From Bacteroidales bacterium (lineage in GTDB: Bacteria; Bacteroidota; Bacteroidia; Bacteroidales; B39-G9): a DNA stretch of 13,539 bases. The position numbers and the translations under genes were made by a program. The notes below the pieces were generated by a model, which saw only the letters and a program-made list of their open reading frames with translations, was not told where the DNA came from and did no database searches. Where the stretch lies: positions 1-13,539 of the forward strand of contig JAGLDO010000074.1 of the NCBI GenBank assembly GCA_023145555.1. Direction: 5' to 3'. Shown here in pieces: positions 7,722 through 13,539 of this stretch. Every line of letters starts with the position of its first letter. Positions within the stretch are counted from its first letter, which is position 1.

Positions 7722-7752
7722 CAAAGATATATATTTGTTTTTCTCCTGCAAA
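7722..7752 (-). promoter_or_regulatory. Bacteroidota-type promoter of tRNA-Leu (TTTG-N19-TATCTTTG)
   Basis: On the minus strand TTTG (7752-7749) is followed, after exactly 19 bp, by TATCTTTG (7729-7722). This matches the -33/-7 promoter consensus known for the major sigma factor of Bacteroidota. The predicted start site falls within the 11 nt between the box and the tRNA 5' end at 7710, leaving a very short leader. It is the clearest promoter in the window and supports the taxonomic call. Confidence 0.87.
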
Positions 7753-7828
7753 AAAAAGTTGTTGATTTTTATTTTTTTTAAACAAATTTAATATTGATGC
7801 TAAGAATGAACAGCAGCAATATTTTTAA

Positions 7829-7852
7829 AATAATTCTTTTTATAAAATTATT
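7829..7852 (-). terminator. Weak AT-only stem-loop just after pstB
   Basis: AATAATT at 7829-7835 and AATTATT at 7846-7852 form a 7-bp A/T stem with a 10-nt loop, directly after the pstB stop on the minus strand and followed by TTTTAAAAAT. A stem without G/C is a poor terminator, so this is only a candidate for the end of the pst transcript. The rest of 7753-7828 shows nothing I can identify. Confidence 0.25.
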
Positions 7853-7853
7853 C

Positions 7854-8618
7854 CTAATTAGAGGTACCTCTAAGGTAGGATTTTGTTTTCTCCATTTTAG
7901 GATTGTTAAAAAATTCATCAGCCGGTCCTTGTTCAATTATTTCCCCAAGATACATAAACACAACATAATCGGCTATTCTTTTTGCCTGACGCAATGTGTG
8001 TGTTACTAATACTGTTGTATAGTGTTGTTTTAGGTTTAAAAAAAGTTCTTCAATAGCATTGCTTGAAACAGGATCTAAAGCAGATGTTGGTTCGTCGGCA
8101 AGTATAATATTCGGATCAACAGTTAATCCTCTTGCCAAACACAAGCGTTGTTGTTGTCCTAACGATAATGATGAAGCAGGATCTTTTAATCTGTCTTTTA
8201 CCTCTTCCCACAAATTGATTTGCTTTAGATAATATTCAACCCTTTTATTTAAATATTTCTTTTTTTTCCTTCCGCTGATTTTAAGTCCATAAGCAATATT
8301 ATTATATATGTTCATTGGTAGTGGATATGGCATTTGAGACAGTAATCCCATTTTTCGCCTTATATTTGTAATATCTTCTTTAGAATGAAGGATGTCTTCT
8401 CCATTTATAATGATTTCACCGTTAACTTTTATGTTGCTGTATAAGTCCGTTAGTCGGTTTAAACATTTTAGTAATGTGGTTTTTCCACAACCCGAAGAAC
8501 CTAAAATTACTGTAATTTTTTGTTTTGGAATCTCAATGTTGATGTTTTTCAAAGTATGATGATTACCGTGAAAGACATTTAAATTATTAATTTTTATTTC
8601 AGTTTCAGTTGCTTTCAT
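7854..8618 (-). CDS. pstB: Phosphate ABC transporter ATP-binding protein PstB
   Basis: PstB is the cytoplasmic ATPase of the high-affinity phosphate importer; a dimer of it drives the PstC/PstA permease. The protein is 254 residues, standard for the family. Visible motifs are Walker A GSSGCGKTT (40-48), the Q-loop at Q95 in LLSQMPYPLP, the signature LSLGQQQRLCLAR (151-163), Walker B IILADEPTSALDP (171-183, catalytic E176) and H207 of the switch in VTHT. The C-terminal part (YLGEIIEQGP, then FFNNP) is characteristic of PstB. The signature reads LSLGQ where the canonical form is LSGGQ. It lies 18 bp downstream of pstA and is last in the operon; no phoU follows on this strand, where the next gene is tRNA-Leu with its own promoter. 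The role is family-based and supported by the complete pst context. Confidence 0.95.
   Translation of the reverse strand: MKATETEIKINNLNVFHGNHHTLKNINIEIPKQKITVILGSSGCGKTTLLKCLNRLTDLYSNIKVNGEIIINGEDILHSKEDITNIRRKMGLLSQMPYPLPMNIYNNIAYGLKISGRKKKKYLNKRVEYYLKQINLWEEVKDRLKDPASSLSLGQQQRLCLARGLTVDPNIILADEPTSALDPVSSNAIEELFLNLKQHYTTVLVTHTLRQAKRIADYVVFMYLGEIIEQGPADEFFNNPKMEKTKSYLRGTSN
7858..7873. repeat. 16-bp perfect palindrome overlapping the 3' end of pstB
   Basis: TTAGAGGTACCTCTAA is self-complementary across all 16 bases. It spans the last codons of pstB, ending 2 bases before the stop codon when read on the minus strand. It could form a 6-bp stem with a GTAC loop and may belong to the 3' end of the pst transcript. 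Chance within coding sequence is equally possible. Confidence 0.5.
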
Positions 8619-8636
8619 TGTAAGTATATATTTTAT

Positions 8637-9581
8637 TTATTGTTGGCTTTTTCTACGCTTTTTGTATGACAGATTATAATTATTTCTTATGTTTTTATAA
8701 TATATAAATCGTTTATTAACAGCGTTTTTTATATTAAATTTTTTTAAATTATTTTTATTTGAAATAATTCTAGCCAATAAGCTAATAATTAATATTATTA
8801 GTATTAAAACCAAAGCTGAAGCATAAGCCCTGTTTTGTACCTCCGGTATTGGTGAACTTAATTGAAAAAATACAGCAAGAGGCAAAGTTGCCGTTGGCTC
8901 AAGAAGAGAGGTTGGTATACTGTCAGTATATCCTGTAGTAAATAATATAGATGCCGCATCACCAATTGCTCTTCCAAAAGACAATAAAACGGCAGTTACA
9001 ACACTGGGAATAACTTGTTTAAAAAAAACCTTGAAAGCTGTTTCCGATTTTGTTGAACCTAAAGAGAAAGCTACTTCTATAAGTCCTCGGGGTACTGTTT
9101 TAAATACCTCATCCATAGCACGAATCATAATTGGAATAACAAAAAGAGCAACAGTAATAATTCCTGCTAACAGAGAAGTTCTGAGACCGAAATAGACCAT
9201 TATAATAAAACCAAAAGCGCCATATACTATTGACGGTACACCCCAAAGTAAATCTAATAGATATCTTATTACATTGAGGAGTTTGTTTTTATTTATTAAA
9301 TAAACATTCATAAAAAGAGAAACAGGAAGAGCAACAATGAAAGCGAGAAAAGTAGCACCAAGAGACAGATATAGTGAGCCAACAATAGCGTTCAAAATAC
9401 CACCACCTTTCCCAAAGTAATATCCTCCTTGAGGAACTTCTGTCAACATTTCTATTGATAATGTTGGTAAGCCTTTAATAAGAACGCTCCCCATTATCAA
9501 CAAAAAACCACAAATTATAATTGAAGTTGATAAAACCATTAAAACTTTAAAAATGTTCTCTTCTGTTTTTTTTGTCATCAT
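8637..9581 (-). CDS. pstA: Phosphate ABC transporter permease PstA
   Basis: PstA is an inner-membrane permease subunit that pairs with PstC to form the phosphate channel. The protein is 314 residues with about six hydrophobic segments, beginning at about 13-33. The cytoplasmic coupling loop that contacts PstB is the EAA-type motif EVAFSLGSTKSETAFKV. The stretch FGRAIGDAASILFTTG marks the PstA branch, whereas PstC has RAFGETMAV. The start is the first ATG of a double ATG (9581 and 9578); it overlaps the pstC stop as TAATG, which implies translational coupling. The C-terminus carries an extra hydrophilic, very basic tail of about 40 residues (275-314) rich in Lys, Arg and Asn beyond the last membrane helix. 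pstB follows after 18 bp. Confidence 0.95.
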   Translation of the reverse strand: MMTKKTEENIFKVLMVLSTSIIICGFLLIMGSVLIKGLPTLSIEMLTEVPQGGYYFGKGGGILNAIVGSLYLSLGATFLAFIVALPVSLFMNVYLINKNKLLNVIRYLLDLLWGVPSIVYGAFGFIIMVYFGLRTSLLAGIITVALFVIPIMIRAMDEVFKTVPRGLIEVAFSLGSTKSETAFKVFFKQVIPSVVTAVLLSFGRAIGDAASILFTTGYTDSIPTSLLEPTATLPLAVFFQLSSPIPEVQNRAYASALVLILIILIISLLARIISNKNNLKKFNIKNAVNKRFIYYKNIRNNYNLSYKKRRKSQQ

Positions 9582-10471
9582 TAATAAATTTCCAATTTAG
9601 TTATTGTCAGCCGTGAGATTATGTTAAAAAATAATACTACAACAAAAAGAATTAATGCACCAAACATAAGTGCAGAATCGTACATTGGAATAGATAGCAT
9701 TTCCCCATAATTATTAGCAATTAAAGCCGGTAAAGGGTATCCCGGATCTAAGGCGTTTTTTGGAATTTTGGTAACATTTCCTACTACCATTAATACTGCC
9801 ATTGTTTCGCCAAAAGCTCTTGAAATTCCTAACCCAATAGATGATATTATTCCGGGAGAAGCTTTTTTAATTAATACAAATTTTATGGTTTCCCATTTTG
9901 TTGCACCTAATGATAAGGATGCTTCTTTTAATTCATCCGGAATATTTCTAAAAATTTCAATAAGGATATTCAAAATAAAAGGAGTAATCATTATTGATAA
10001 TACTATTCCTCCCGACAATATTGTGTAACCAGATGACTGTTTGCCAAAAATTGGTGCTATTGTAGAGACAAAAGGCACAATTATTAAAACGCCACACACA
10101 CCATATACAACCGAAGGAATTCCTGCAAGAATATCAATTACAGGATGCATTATTTTTAAAAAATATTTTTTTGAGTATTGTGTCAGATAAATGGCGGTTA
10201 AAAGACAAATTGGAGCTGCTATTATTATTGCTGTTAAAGTTACCCATATCGAACTTATAATAAATGGATAAAATCCGAAATTTTGATTAAGAGGTTTCCA
10301 TGTTTTCGAAAACAATAAATTAATAATTGAATTATTGTCAAGTAAAAGAGTTGATTTTAAAAACAATCCTATGCCAATTAATAATGGCATGGTCATTACT
10401 AATAAAAGACAAGCCAGCATCCAACCGGAACTTATCTTGTTTCTTAAAGATCTATAAAATGAAAAATTCAT
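9581..10471 (-). CDS. pstC: Phosphate ABC transporter permease PstC
   Basis: PstC is the other inner-membrane permease subunit of the phosphate importer. It is 296 residues with about six hydrophobic segments, the first at about 17-38. The coupling loop is EASLSLGATKWETIKFVL, and the highly conserved RAFGETMAVLMVVGN motif identifies PstC. The large periplasmic loop between the first two helices, usual in PstC, is present in shortened form (about 40-70). The ATG at 10471 follows pstS by 41 bp of AT-rich sequence with no hairpin I could find, so there is no obvious differential-expression device between the binding protein and the permease. It ends in a one-base overlap with pstA. Confidence 0.95.
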   Translation of the reverse strand: MNFSFYRSLRNKISSGWMLACLLLVMTMPLLIGIGLFLKSTLLLDNNSIINLLFSKTWKPLNQNFGFYPFIISSIWVTLTAIIIAAPICLLTAIYLTQYSKKYFLKIMHPVIDILAGIPSVVYGVCGVLIIVPFVSTIAPIFGKQSSGYTILSGGIVLSIMITPFILNILIEIFRNIPDELKEASLSLGATKWETIKFVLIKKASPGIISSIGLGISRAFGETMAVLMVVGNVTKIPKNALDPGYPLPALIANNYGEMLSIPMYDSALMFGALILFVVVLFFNIISRLTITKLEIY

Positions 10472-10512
10472 AATAAAAGAATATGAAATTTATTTAGAAT
10501 AATATTTTGTTT

Positions 10513-11508
10513 TTATTTAATTGTAAGTTTTTCAAGTTCTAATTTAATTTCGTCTTCAGGTAATTTAATATATCCGGATTCGCCTACATATTTTTGACCA
10601 TCTGTAAGTATCCATTGTAAAAATTTAATTGCAACTTTGTTTTGTGGTTTCCCATTGGAAACAAAAGAAAGTCTTCTGGCAGGTGGTGAAGGATATTTCC
10701 CGCTTTTTATTGCTGCTGCAATTTCATCAGCACTATCATAAAAATTTTCTTCTTCATCAATAATTCCGTTTTCATTAATATCAATCGGAATAACCTCTAA
10801 GCCCTCATATTTTTTATTTGTTTGTATATCATAAATATATATTTTATTGTTATAACCTATTGCATAAACATCTTTTTTAACAGCACCAGCTACACCAGGG
10901 TCTGCATTAACACCAATTCCCAATAAATCCTCTTGGTTTTTTCCTAAAAACTCAGCCCATTTTTGTGCTGCACCACAGGCATCGGAACGTGTATAGATGT
11001 TAATTTTGTTTTTTACATTTTTATTACCAATAGCTGAACCCCAATCAGTTATTTCCCCGGAAATAAAAATTTTATAAAAAATTTCTTTAGTTAGCCCTTT
11101 ACTTTTCAACTCGTTTATTATTGGGTTTTTGGAGTTAATTGTTGATAAAACAGCGTCTTTTGTTACATTGATTTCCCAACAGCCCTTTTCTATTTCTTCT
11201 TTTTTAACATCTCTTGAGAACATTCCAAAATCAACCATCCCCGATAATGCGTCAACCATTCCTTTACCGGCTCCACCTCCCGATATGTTAATTTTAACAT
11301 TTGGGTGAATTTTTCGAAACTCATCCGACCATTTTGTTGTCATTGGGTATAAAGCAAAAGCTCCCGAAATGTTTATTGTTCCTGTTAAGGAATCGTTACT
11401 GTTACTTTCCTGTTTTGATTTATTGTTTTTACATTCTGTAAAAAGCAAAGCAAAGCAAGCTGCAATGCAAAACAATGTCATTTTAAAAGAAAAATGTATT
11501 TTTTTCAT
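10513..11508 (-). CDS. pstS: PstS-family phosphate-binding lipoprotein
   Basis: This is the periplasmic solute-binding component that hands phosphate to PstC/PstA. It is 331 residues. A basic, hydrophobic leader ends in LLFTEC with C26 as the likely lipidated cysteine (a loose lipobox, as often in Bacteroidota), followed by a Lys/Ser/Asn linker. The mature domain begins SGAFALYP (48-55) with TKWSDEF and SGGGAGKGMVDALSG (76-90), the pattern seen in one branch of PstS-like proteins. It then has FGMFSR and the second-lobe segments TRSDACGAAQKW and GVAGAVKKDVYAIGY. Residues 243-254 (DINENGIIDEEE) match a canonical EF-hand calcium loop inside the binding-protein fold. It lies 32 bp after the outer-membrane barrel gene and 41 bp before pstC. 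Phosphate is the most likely ligand from operon content; another oxyanion is not excluded. Confidence 0.92.
   Translation of the reverse strand: MKKIHFSFKMTLFCIAACFALLFTECKNNKSKQESNSNDSLTGTINISGAFALYPMTTKWSDEFRKIHPNVKINISGGGAGKGMVDALSGMVDFGMFSRDVKKEEIEKGCWEINVTKDAVLSTINSKNPIINELKSKGLTKEIFYKIFISGEITDWGSAIGNKNVKNKINIYTRSDACGAAQKWAEFLGKNQEDLLGIGVNADPGVAGAVKKDVYAIGYNNKIYIYDIQTNKKYEGLEVIPIDINENGIIDEEENFYDSADEIAAAIKSGKYPSPPARRLSFVSNGKPQNKVAIKFLQWILTDGQKYVGESGYIKLPEDEIKLELEKLTIK
10747..10782 (-). other. pstS: EF-hand-like Ca2+-binding loop within PstS
   Basis: The 12-residue loop DINENGIIDEEE has acidic or Asn ligands at positions 1, 3 and 5, Gly at 6, Ile at 8, Asp at 9 and Glu at 12, which is the full EF-hand loop pattern. 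Ca2+ binding is inferred from the pattern only; no flanking helix pair was verified. Confidence 0.6.
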
Positions 11509-11540
11509 ATCATAATTATTTAAAAAGATGTATATACTGT

Positions 11541-12551
11541 TTAGAATTTATATTCAAAATTTAAATATATTTTTGGTTCATTGTTTAAGCTTGACAACTC
11601 GGGTTTCCTAAATTGATAGTTGGCAGCAATTTTTACGTTTTTAATTGGAGAATATTGAACACCACCAATTATTGTTTTTCCATCTTTTGCAATGTTCCAG
11701 GCAGTTAAATTATCGCTAATTTTGTTTGAGCTTAAATTGTCGGATCTTCCAAAAATTTGGAAATTTTTATTAATATTATAAGAAACAAAAACAGAGAAAC
11801 CGCTTAAATTATTATTTGACACAAAATTATGATTGCTTTGAAACACATATTCTACACCAAGAGTTAAATGGTTTTTTAATTTATACCCAACAAAATTTGA
11901 AATAGTATATTGCGCTTCTGATTTTGCAGACAAGTCAACATATTCTCTGATTACCAAATTTTTTGTGGGAGAGATTGTGATTCCCAAGCCACTTTTGTAA
12001 GTATTATCTATCTGTATATTTTTATAACCTTCACCATTCATAACAGTTGCATCAAGGCTTAGCAACTTGTTAATTTTGTATGAAATACCAGCTCCCATAT
12101 CAGCAGTATATCCAAATTTATTTTGGTTTTGAATCGTTTTGTATATGTAACGATGGTCCCAATATTTTCTTTGAAGATTATAACCGTTTAAGCAAATAAT
12201 TCCAAAATTGAATGTCAGATTTCCTTTGTTGTTATTGTATGTTAATGCAGCTGTTTTTATAAATGCAGTCATTTTTAGCGAAGAAGAGCTTTTGGGGTTT
12301 CCAACATCAAAAGTTAATTTTGCAGAAAAATTTTCACTCATATTACATTTATAACCAAAATAGGCTCGGGTTAATTCAAAAGCTGAACTTTCATTGTTTT
12401 TGGTCATATCTGCATGAAAATTACTAAAAACTCTTATAAAGGGAGAGCCCGAAGGTTTAAATTCTTTTTTTTCTTCAGATTTTTGTGTTTGTGCTAATGA
12501 AACACTAAATATTATTATGAATAGTATTAAAAACAGCAATCTGATTTTCAT
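11541..12551 (-). CDS. Outer-membrane beta-barrel protein, porin-like, probable phosphate porin of the pst operon
   Basis: This 336-residue exported protein has a clear signal peptide (about 1-20, SVSLA before QTQ), then a short Lys/Glu-rich linker. A repetitive series of amphipathic beta strands separated by Asn/Gly/Ser turns fills the rest, ending in a terminal aromatic YLNFEYKF that fits an outer-membrane beta-signal. The N-terminal segment (FELTRAYFGYK, then SAKLTFDVG) resembles phosphate-selective porin O/P-type barrels of Bacteroidota, but I would not insist on the family. It is first in the operon, 32 bp upstream of pstS, which suggests it admits phosphate or phosphate esters across the outer membrane for capture by PstS. 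Transcription probably starts at the TAATTTTG box about 71 bp upstream. A channel with other specificity, or a purely structural barrel, is possible. Confidence 0.8.
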   Translation of the reverse strand: MKIRLLFLILFIIIFSVSLAQTQKSEEKKEFKPSGSPFIRVFSNFHADMTKNNESSAFELTRAYFGYKCNMSENFSAKLTFDVGNPKSSSSLKMTAFIKTAALTYNNNKGNLTFNFGIICLNGYNLQRKYWDHRYIYKTIQNQNKFGYTADMGAGISYKINKLLSLDATVMNGEGYKNIQIDNTYKSGLGITISPTKNLVIREYVDLSAKSEAQYTISNFVGYKLKNHLTLGVEYVFQSNHNFVSNNNLSGFSVFVSYNINKNFQIFGRSDNLSSNKISDNLTAWNIAKDGKTIIGGVQYSPIKNVKIAANYQFRKPELSSLNNEPKIYLNFEYKF

Positions 12552-12781
12552 AAGCTTTATGTATTTTTATTTCGGTTAGTATAAACCTTCTATTAAGAAA
12601 TTTCAGTCTCTATATAGAAAGACAAAATTATTAAATAGAGAAGAGTAATAAAACAGTCAAAAGGCGTAATTTGAGGGTAGTATTTTTGCTTAGTTTTAAT
12701 ATGGGTATTTATGCTTATTGGAGATGGTTTTTTATTCAAGTTATGTAAAATTAATTTTGAGAGGAAATAATAAGATGCAAA
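12552..12781 (-). promoter_or_regulatory. Intergenic regulatory region upstream of the porin-pstSCAB operon
   Basis: This 230-bp non-coding stretch lies between the response-regulator stop and the porin gene. On the minus strand TAATTTTG (12630-12623) matches the TAnnTTTG -7 box, but no TTTG was found at the usual 19-bp spacing. Immediately downstream, around the predicted start site, is an imperfect palindrome at 12606-12623 centred on TCTATATAGA, a plausible operator. No convincing copy of the E. coli-type PhoB box was seen. No strong terminator for the response-regulator gene was seen, only an AAAATTAATTTT palindrome near 12747, so the two transcripts may not be fully separated. Confidence 0.45.
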
Positions 12782-13429
12782 CTACATGTCAACAAGCTTG
12801 TTTTCTATTGCATACATAACAAGACTTGCAGTGTTTTTCGATTGTGTTTTGCTTAATAAGTTTGCTCTGTGTTTGTCAACGGTTCGTTTGCTAATTGATA
12901 ACACATCTGCAATTTCTTGATTAGATAATCCTTTGCATATTTGCTCCAATACCTCAAGTTCTCTTTTTGATAATTTTATTTGTTGATTTTTTATTTTTTC
13001 AGCAGGATTAATATTCTTCACAACATTATATAATAATTCTTGCGAAAAATAATTCTCGCCAACATTTACTTTTTCAATTGCATCAACAACTTCTGTAATA
13101 TCAGAATTTTTTAATAAAAACCCTTTTACACCTGCATCAATCATTTTATAGTAATATTCGGCATCACCATACATTGAAAGAGCAATAATTTTTTGGTCGG
13201 GAAATTTTTCAAGAGATTTTTTTGTTGCTTCAATACCATCCATTACAGGCATATTAATATCCATTAAGACGATATCTGATTTAATTGTATTTATTTTATC
13301 AAGATATTCTTTACCATCAGATGCTTCGCCAACAATTTTAATATTTTCAAAATTGTTTAGCAGTATTTTCAGTCCGTTACGAAACAATGTGTGGTCATCA
13401 ACAATAATAACAGCGATTTGATTTTTCAT
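12782..13429 (-). CDS. Response regulator of the NarL/FixJ (LuxR-type HTH) family
   Basis: This is a 215-residue two-component transcription regulator. An N-terminal receiver domain (about 5-120) has the acidic pair D11/D12, phospho-acceptor D57 in VLMDINMP, the conserved Ser of ALSMY (S85) and K107 in LLKNSD. After a short linker, a LuxR-type helix-turn-helix (about 152-210) shows the hallmarks LSKRELEVLEQICKGLSNQEI and SKRTVDKHRANLL. All residues needed for phosphorylation are intact. No histidine kinase is in the window; it may lie to the right of the window edge or elsewhere. The gene is on the same strand as and upstream of the pst operon, 230 bp away. A regulatory link to phosphate uptake is only suggested by position; the classical regulator PhoB is OmpR-type, not this type. 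No good TAnnTTTG box was found upstream, only TATTGTTTG with one extra base. Confidence 0.95.
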   Translation of the reverse strand: MKNQIAVIIVDDHTLFRNGLKILLNNFENIKIVGEASDGKEYLDKINTIKSDIVLMDINMPVMDGIEATKKSLEKFPDQKIIALSMYGDAEYYYKMIDAGVKGFLLKNSDITEVVDAIEKVNVGENYFSQELLYNVVKNINPAEKIKNQQIKLSKRELEVLEQICKGLSNQEIADVLSISKRTVDKHRANLLSKTQSKNTASLVMYAIENKLVDM

Positions 13430-13496
13430 AAATTTAATTCCTTGTATTTAAGTGTTTTTTCAAACAATAATTGGTTCCACTCCGAAAAGTGTTTTT

Positions 13497-13539
13497 CGTC
13501 ATTGCGATCCGCCAGATGGCGGAGAAGCAATCCCTATGT
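13497..13539. repeat. GC-rich interspersed palindromic repeat (GTCATTGCGA...GAAGCAATC type), cut by window edge
   Basis: The last 43 bases stand out as GC-rich in an AT-rich background. They form nested inverted repeats: ATTGC (13501-13505) with GCAAT (13527-13531), and inside them CCGCCA (13509-13514) with TGGCGG (13517-13522) around a GA loop. The outer sequences CGTCATTGCGA and GAAGCAATC match, from memory, a short intergenic repeat type scattered in many Bacteroidota and some Alphaproteobacteria. It lies about 70 bp upstream of the response-regulator start and may extend beyond the window. Confidence 0.7.

Noticed and set aside
12631..12670. Possible PhoB-type box (CTGTTTTATTACTC on the minus strand)
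   Set aside because: It resembles only one half-site of the E. coli Pho box; the second CTGTCA-like repeat at 11-bp spacing is missing.
12661..12700. Plus-strand TATTTTTG resembling a -7 promoter box (about 12680-12687)
   Set aside because: There is no plus-strand gene downstream, and A/T-rich sequence gives such matches by chance.
13470..13497. Small hairpin CACT-CCGAAA-AGTG followed by T-run on the plus strand
   Set aside because: The stem is only four base pairs and no gene ends there on the plus strand, so it is not a credible terminator.
1..13539. CRISPR array, transposase, phage or defence island
   Set aside because: No direct-repeat arrays, integrase, transposase or toxin-antitoxin-like small gene pairs were seen; all long frames fall into housekeeping, secretion or transport families.

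Overview
The window is a strongly AT-rich stretch of a Bacteroidota (Bacteroidetes) chromosome. Four things point there. A secreted peptidase carries a type IX secretion (T9SS) C-terminal sorting domain. Several genes are preceded by the Bacteroidota-type promoter (TTTG, about 19 bp, TAnnTTTG), best seen upstream of the tRNA. Starts lack recognisable Shine-Dalgarno sequences, and the tRNA does not encode its CCA end. The dCMP deaminase/S41 protease pair and the porin-pstSCAB order also fit Bacteroidales-like relatives. Genus cannot be told from the sequence alone.

Layout, left to right. Positions 1-432 (minus) hold the N-terminal third or less of dxs (isoprenoid synthesis), cut by the window edge. 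Directly upstream of it, 481-1557 (minus) encodes a polytopic membrane protein of the lysylphosphatidylglycerol synthase TM/flippase-like family. Divergent from that, 1638-3983 (plus) is a secreted M1 zinc metallopeptidase with a T9SS sorting domain. It converges on ahcY (4044-5462, minus), and the two share a perfect 38-bp palindromic bidirectional terminator at 3991-4028. Then, all on the minus strand, come an S41 C-terminal processing protease (5519-7123), a ComE-type dCMP deaminase (7133-7579) and tRNA-Leu(CAA) (7628-7710). The tRNA has its own textbook promoter and a hairpin terminator that lies between it and the deaminase.

The right half is a phosphate-uptake locus, transcribed leftwards: an outer-membrane beta-barrel (11541-12551), then PstS lipoprotein (10513-11508), PstC (9581-10471), PstA (8637-9581, overlapping pstC as TAATG) and PstB (7854-8618). 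Together they form an outer-membrane-to-cytoplasm route: porin, binding lipoprotein, two permeases, ATPase. No phoU follows pstB. A 230-bp AT-rich gap with a candidate promoter and an imperfect palindrome separates this operon from a NarL/LuxR-type response regulator (12782-13429, minus). At the extreme right edge is a GC-rich palindromic element of the interspersed 'GTCATTGCGA...GAAGCAATC' type.

Most of the window is ordinary housekeeping and transport. I see no phage, transposase, CRISPR array or defence system, and I found no convincing evidence for an undescribed system. The observations most worth checking are the tRNA-to-mRNA arrangement, the regulatory region and NarL-type regulator beside pst, the LSLGQ signature in PstB with the calcium-loop motif in PstS, the multi-domain M1 peptidase, and the edge repeat.
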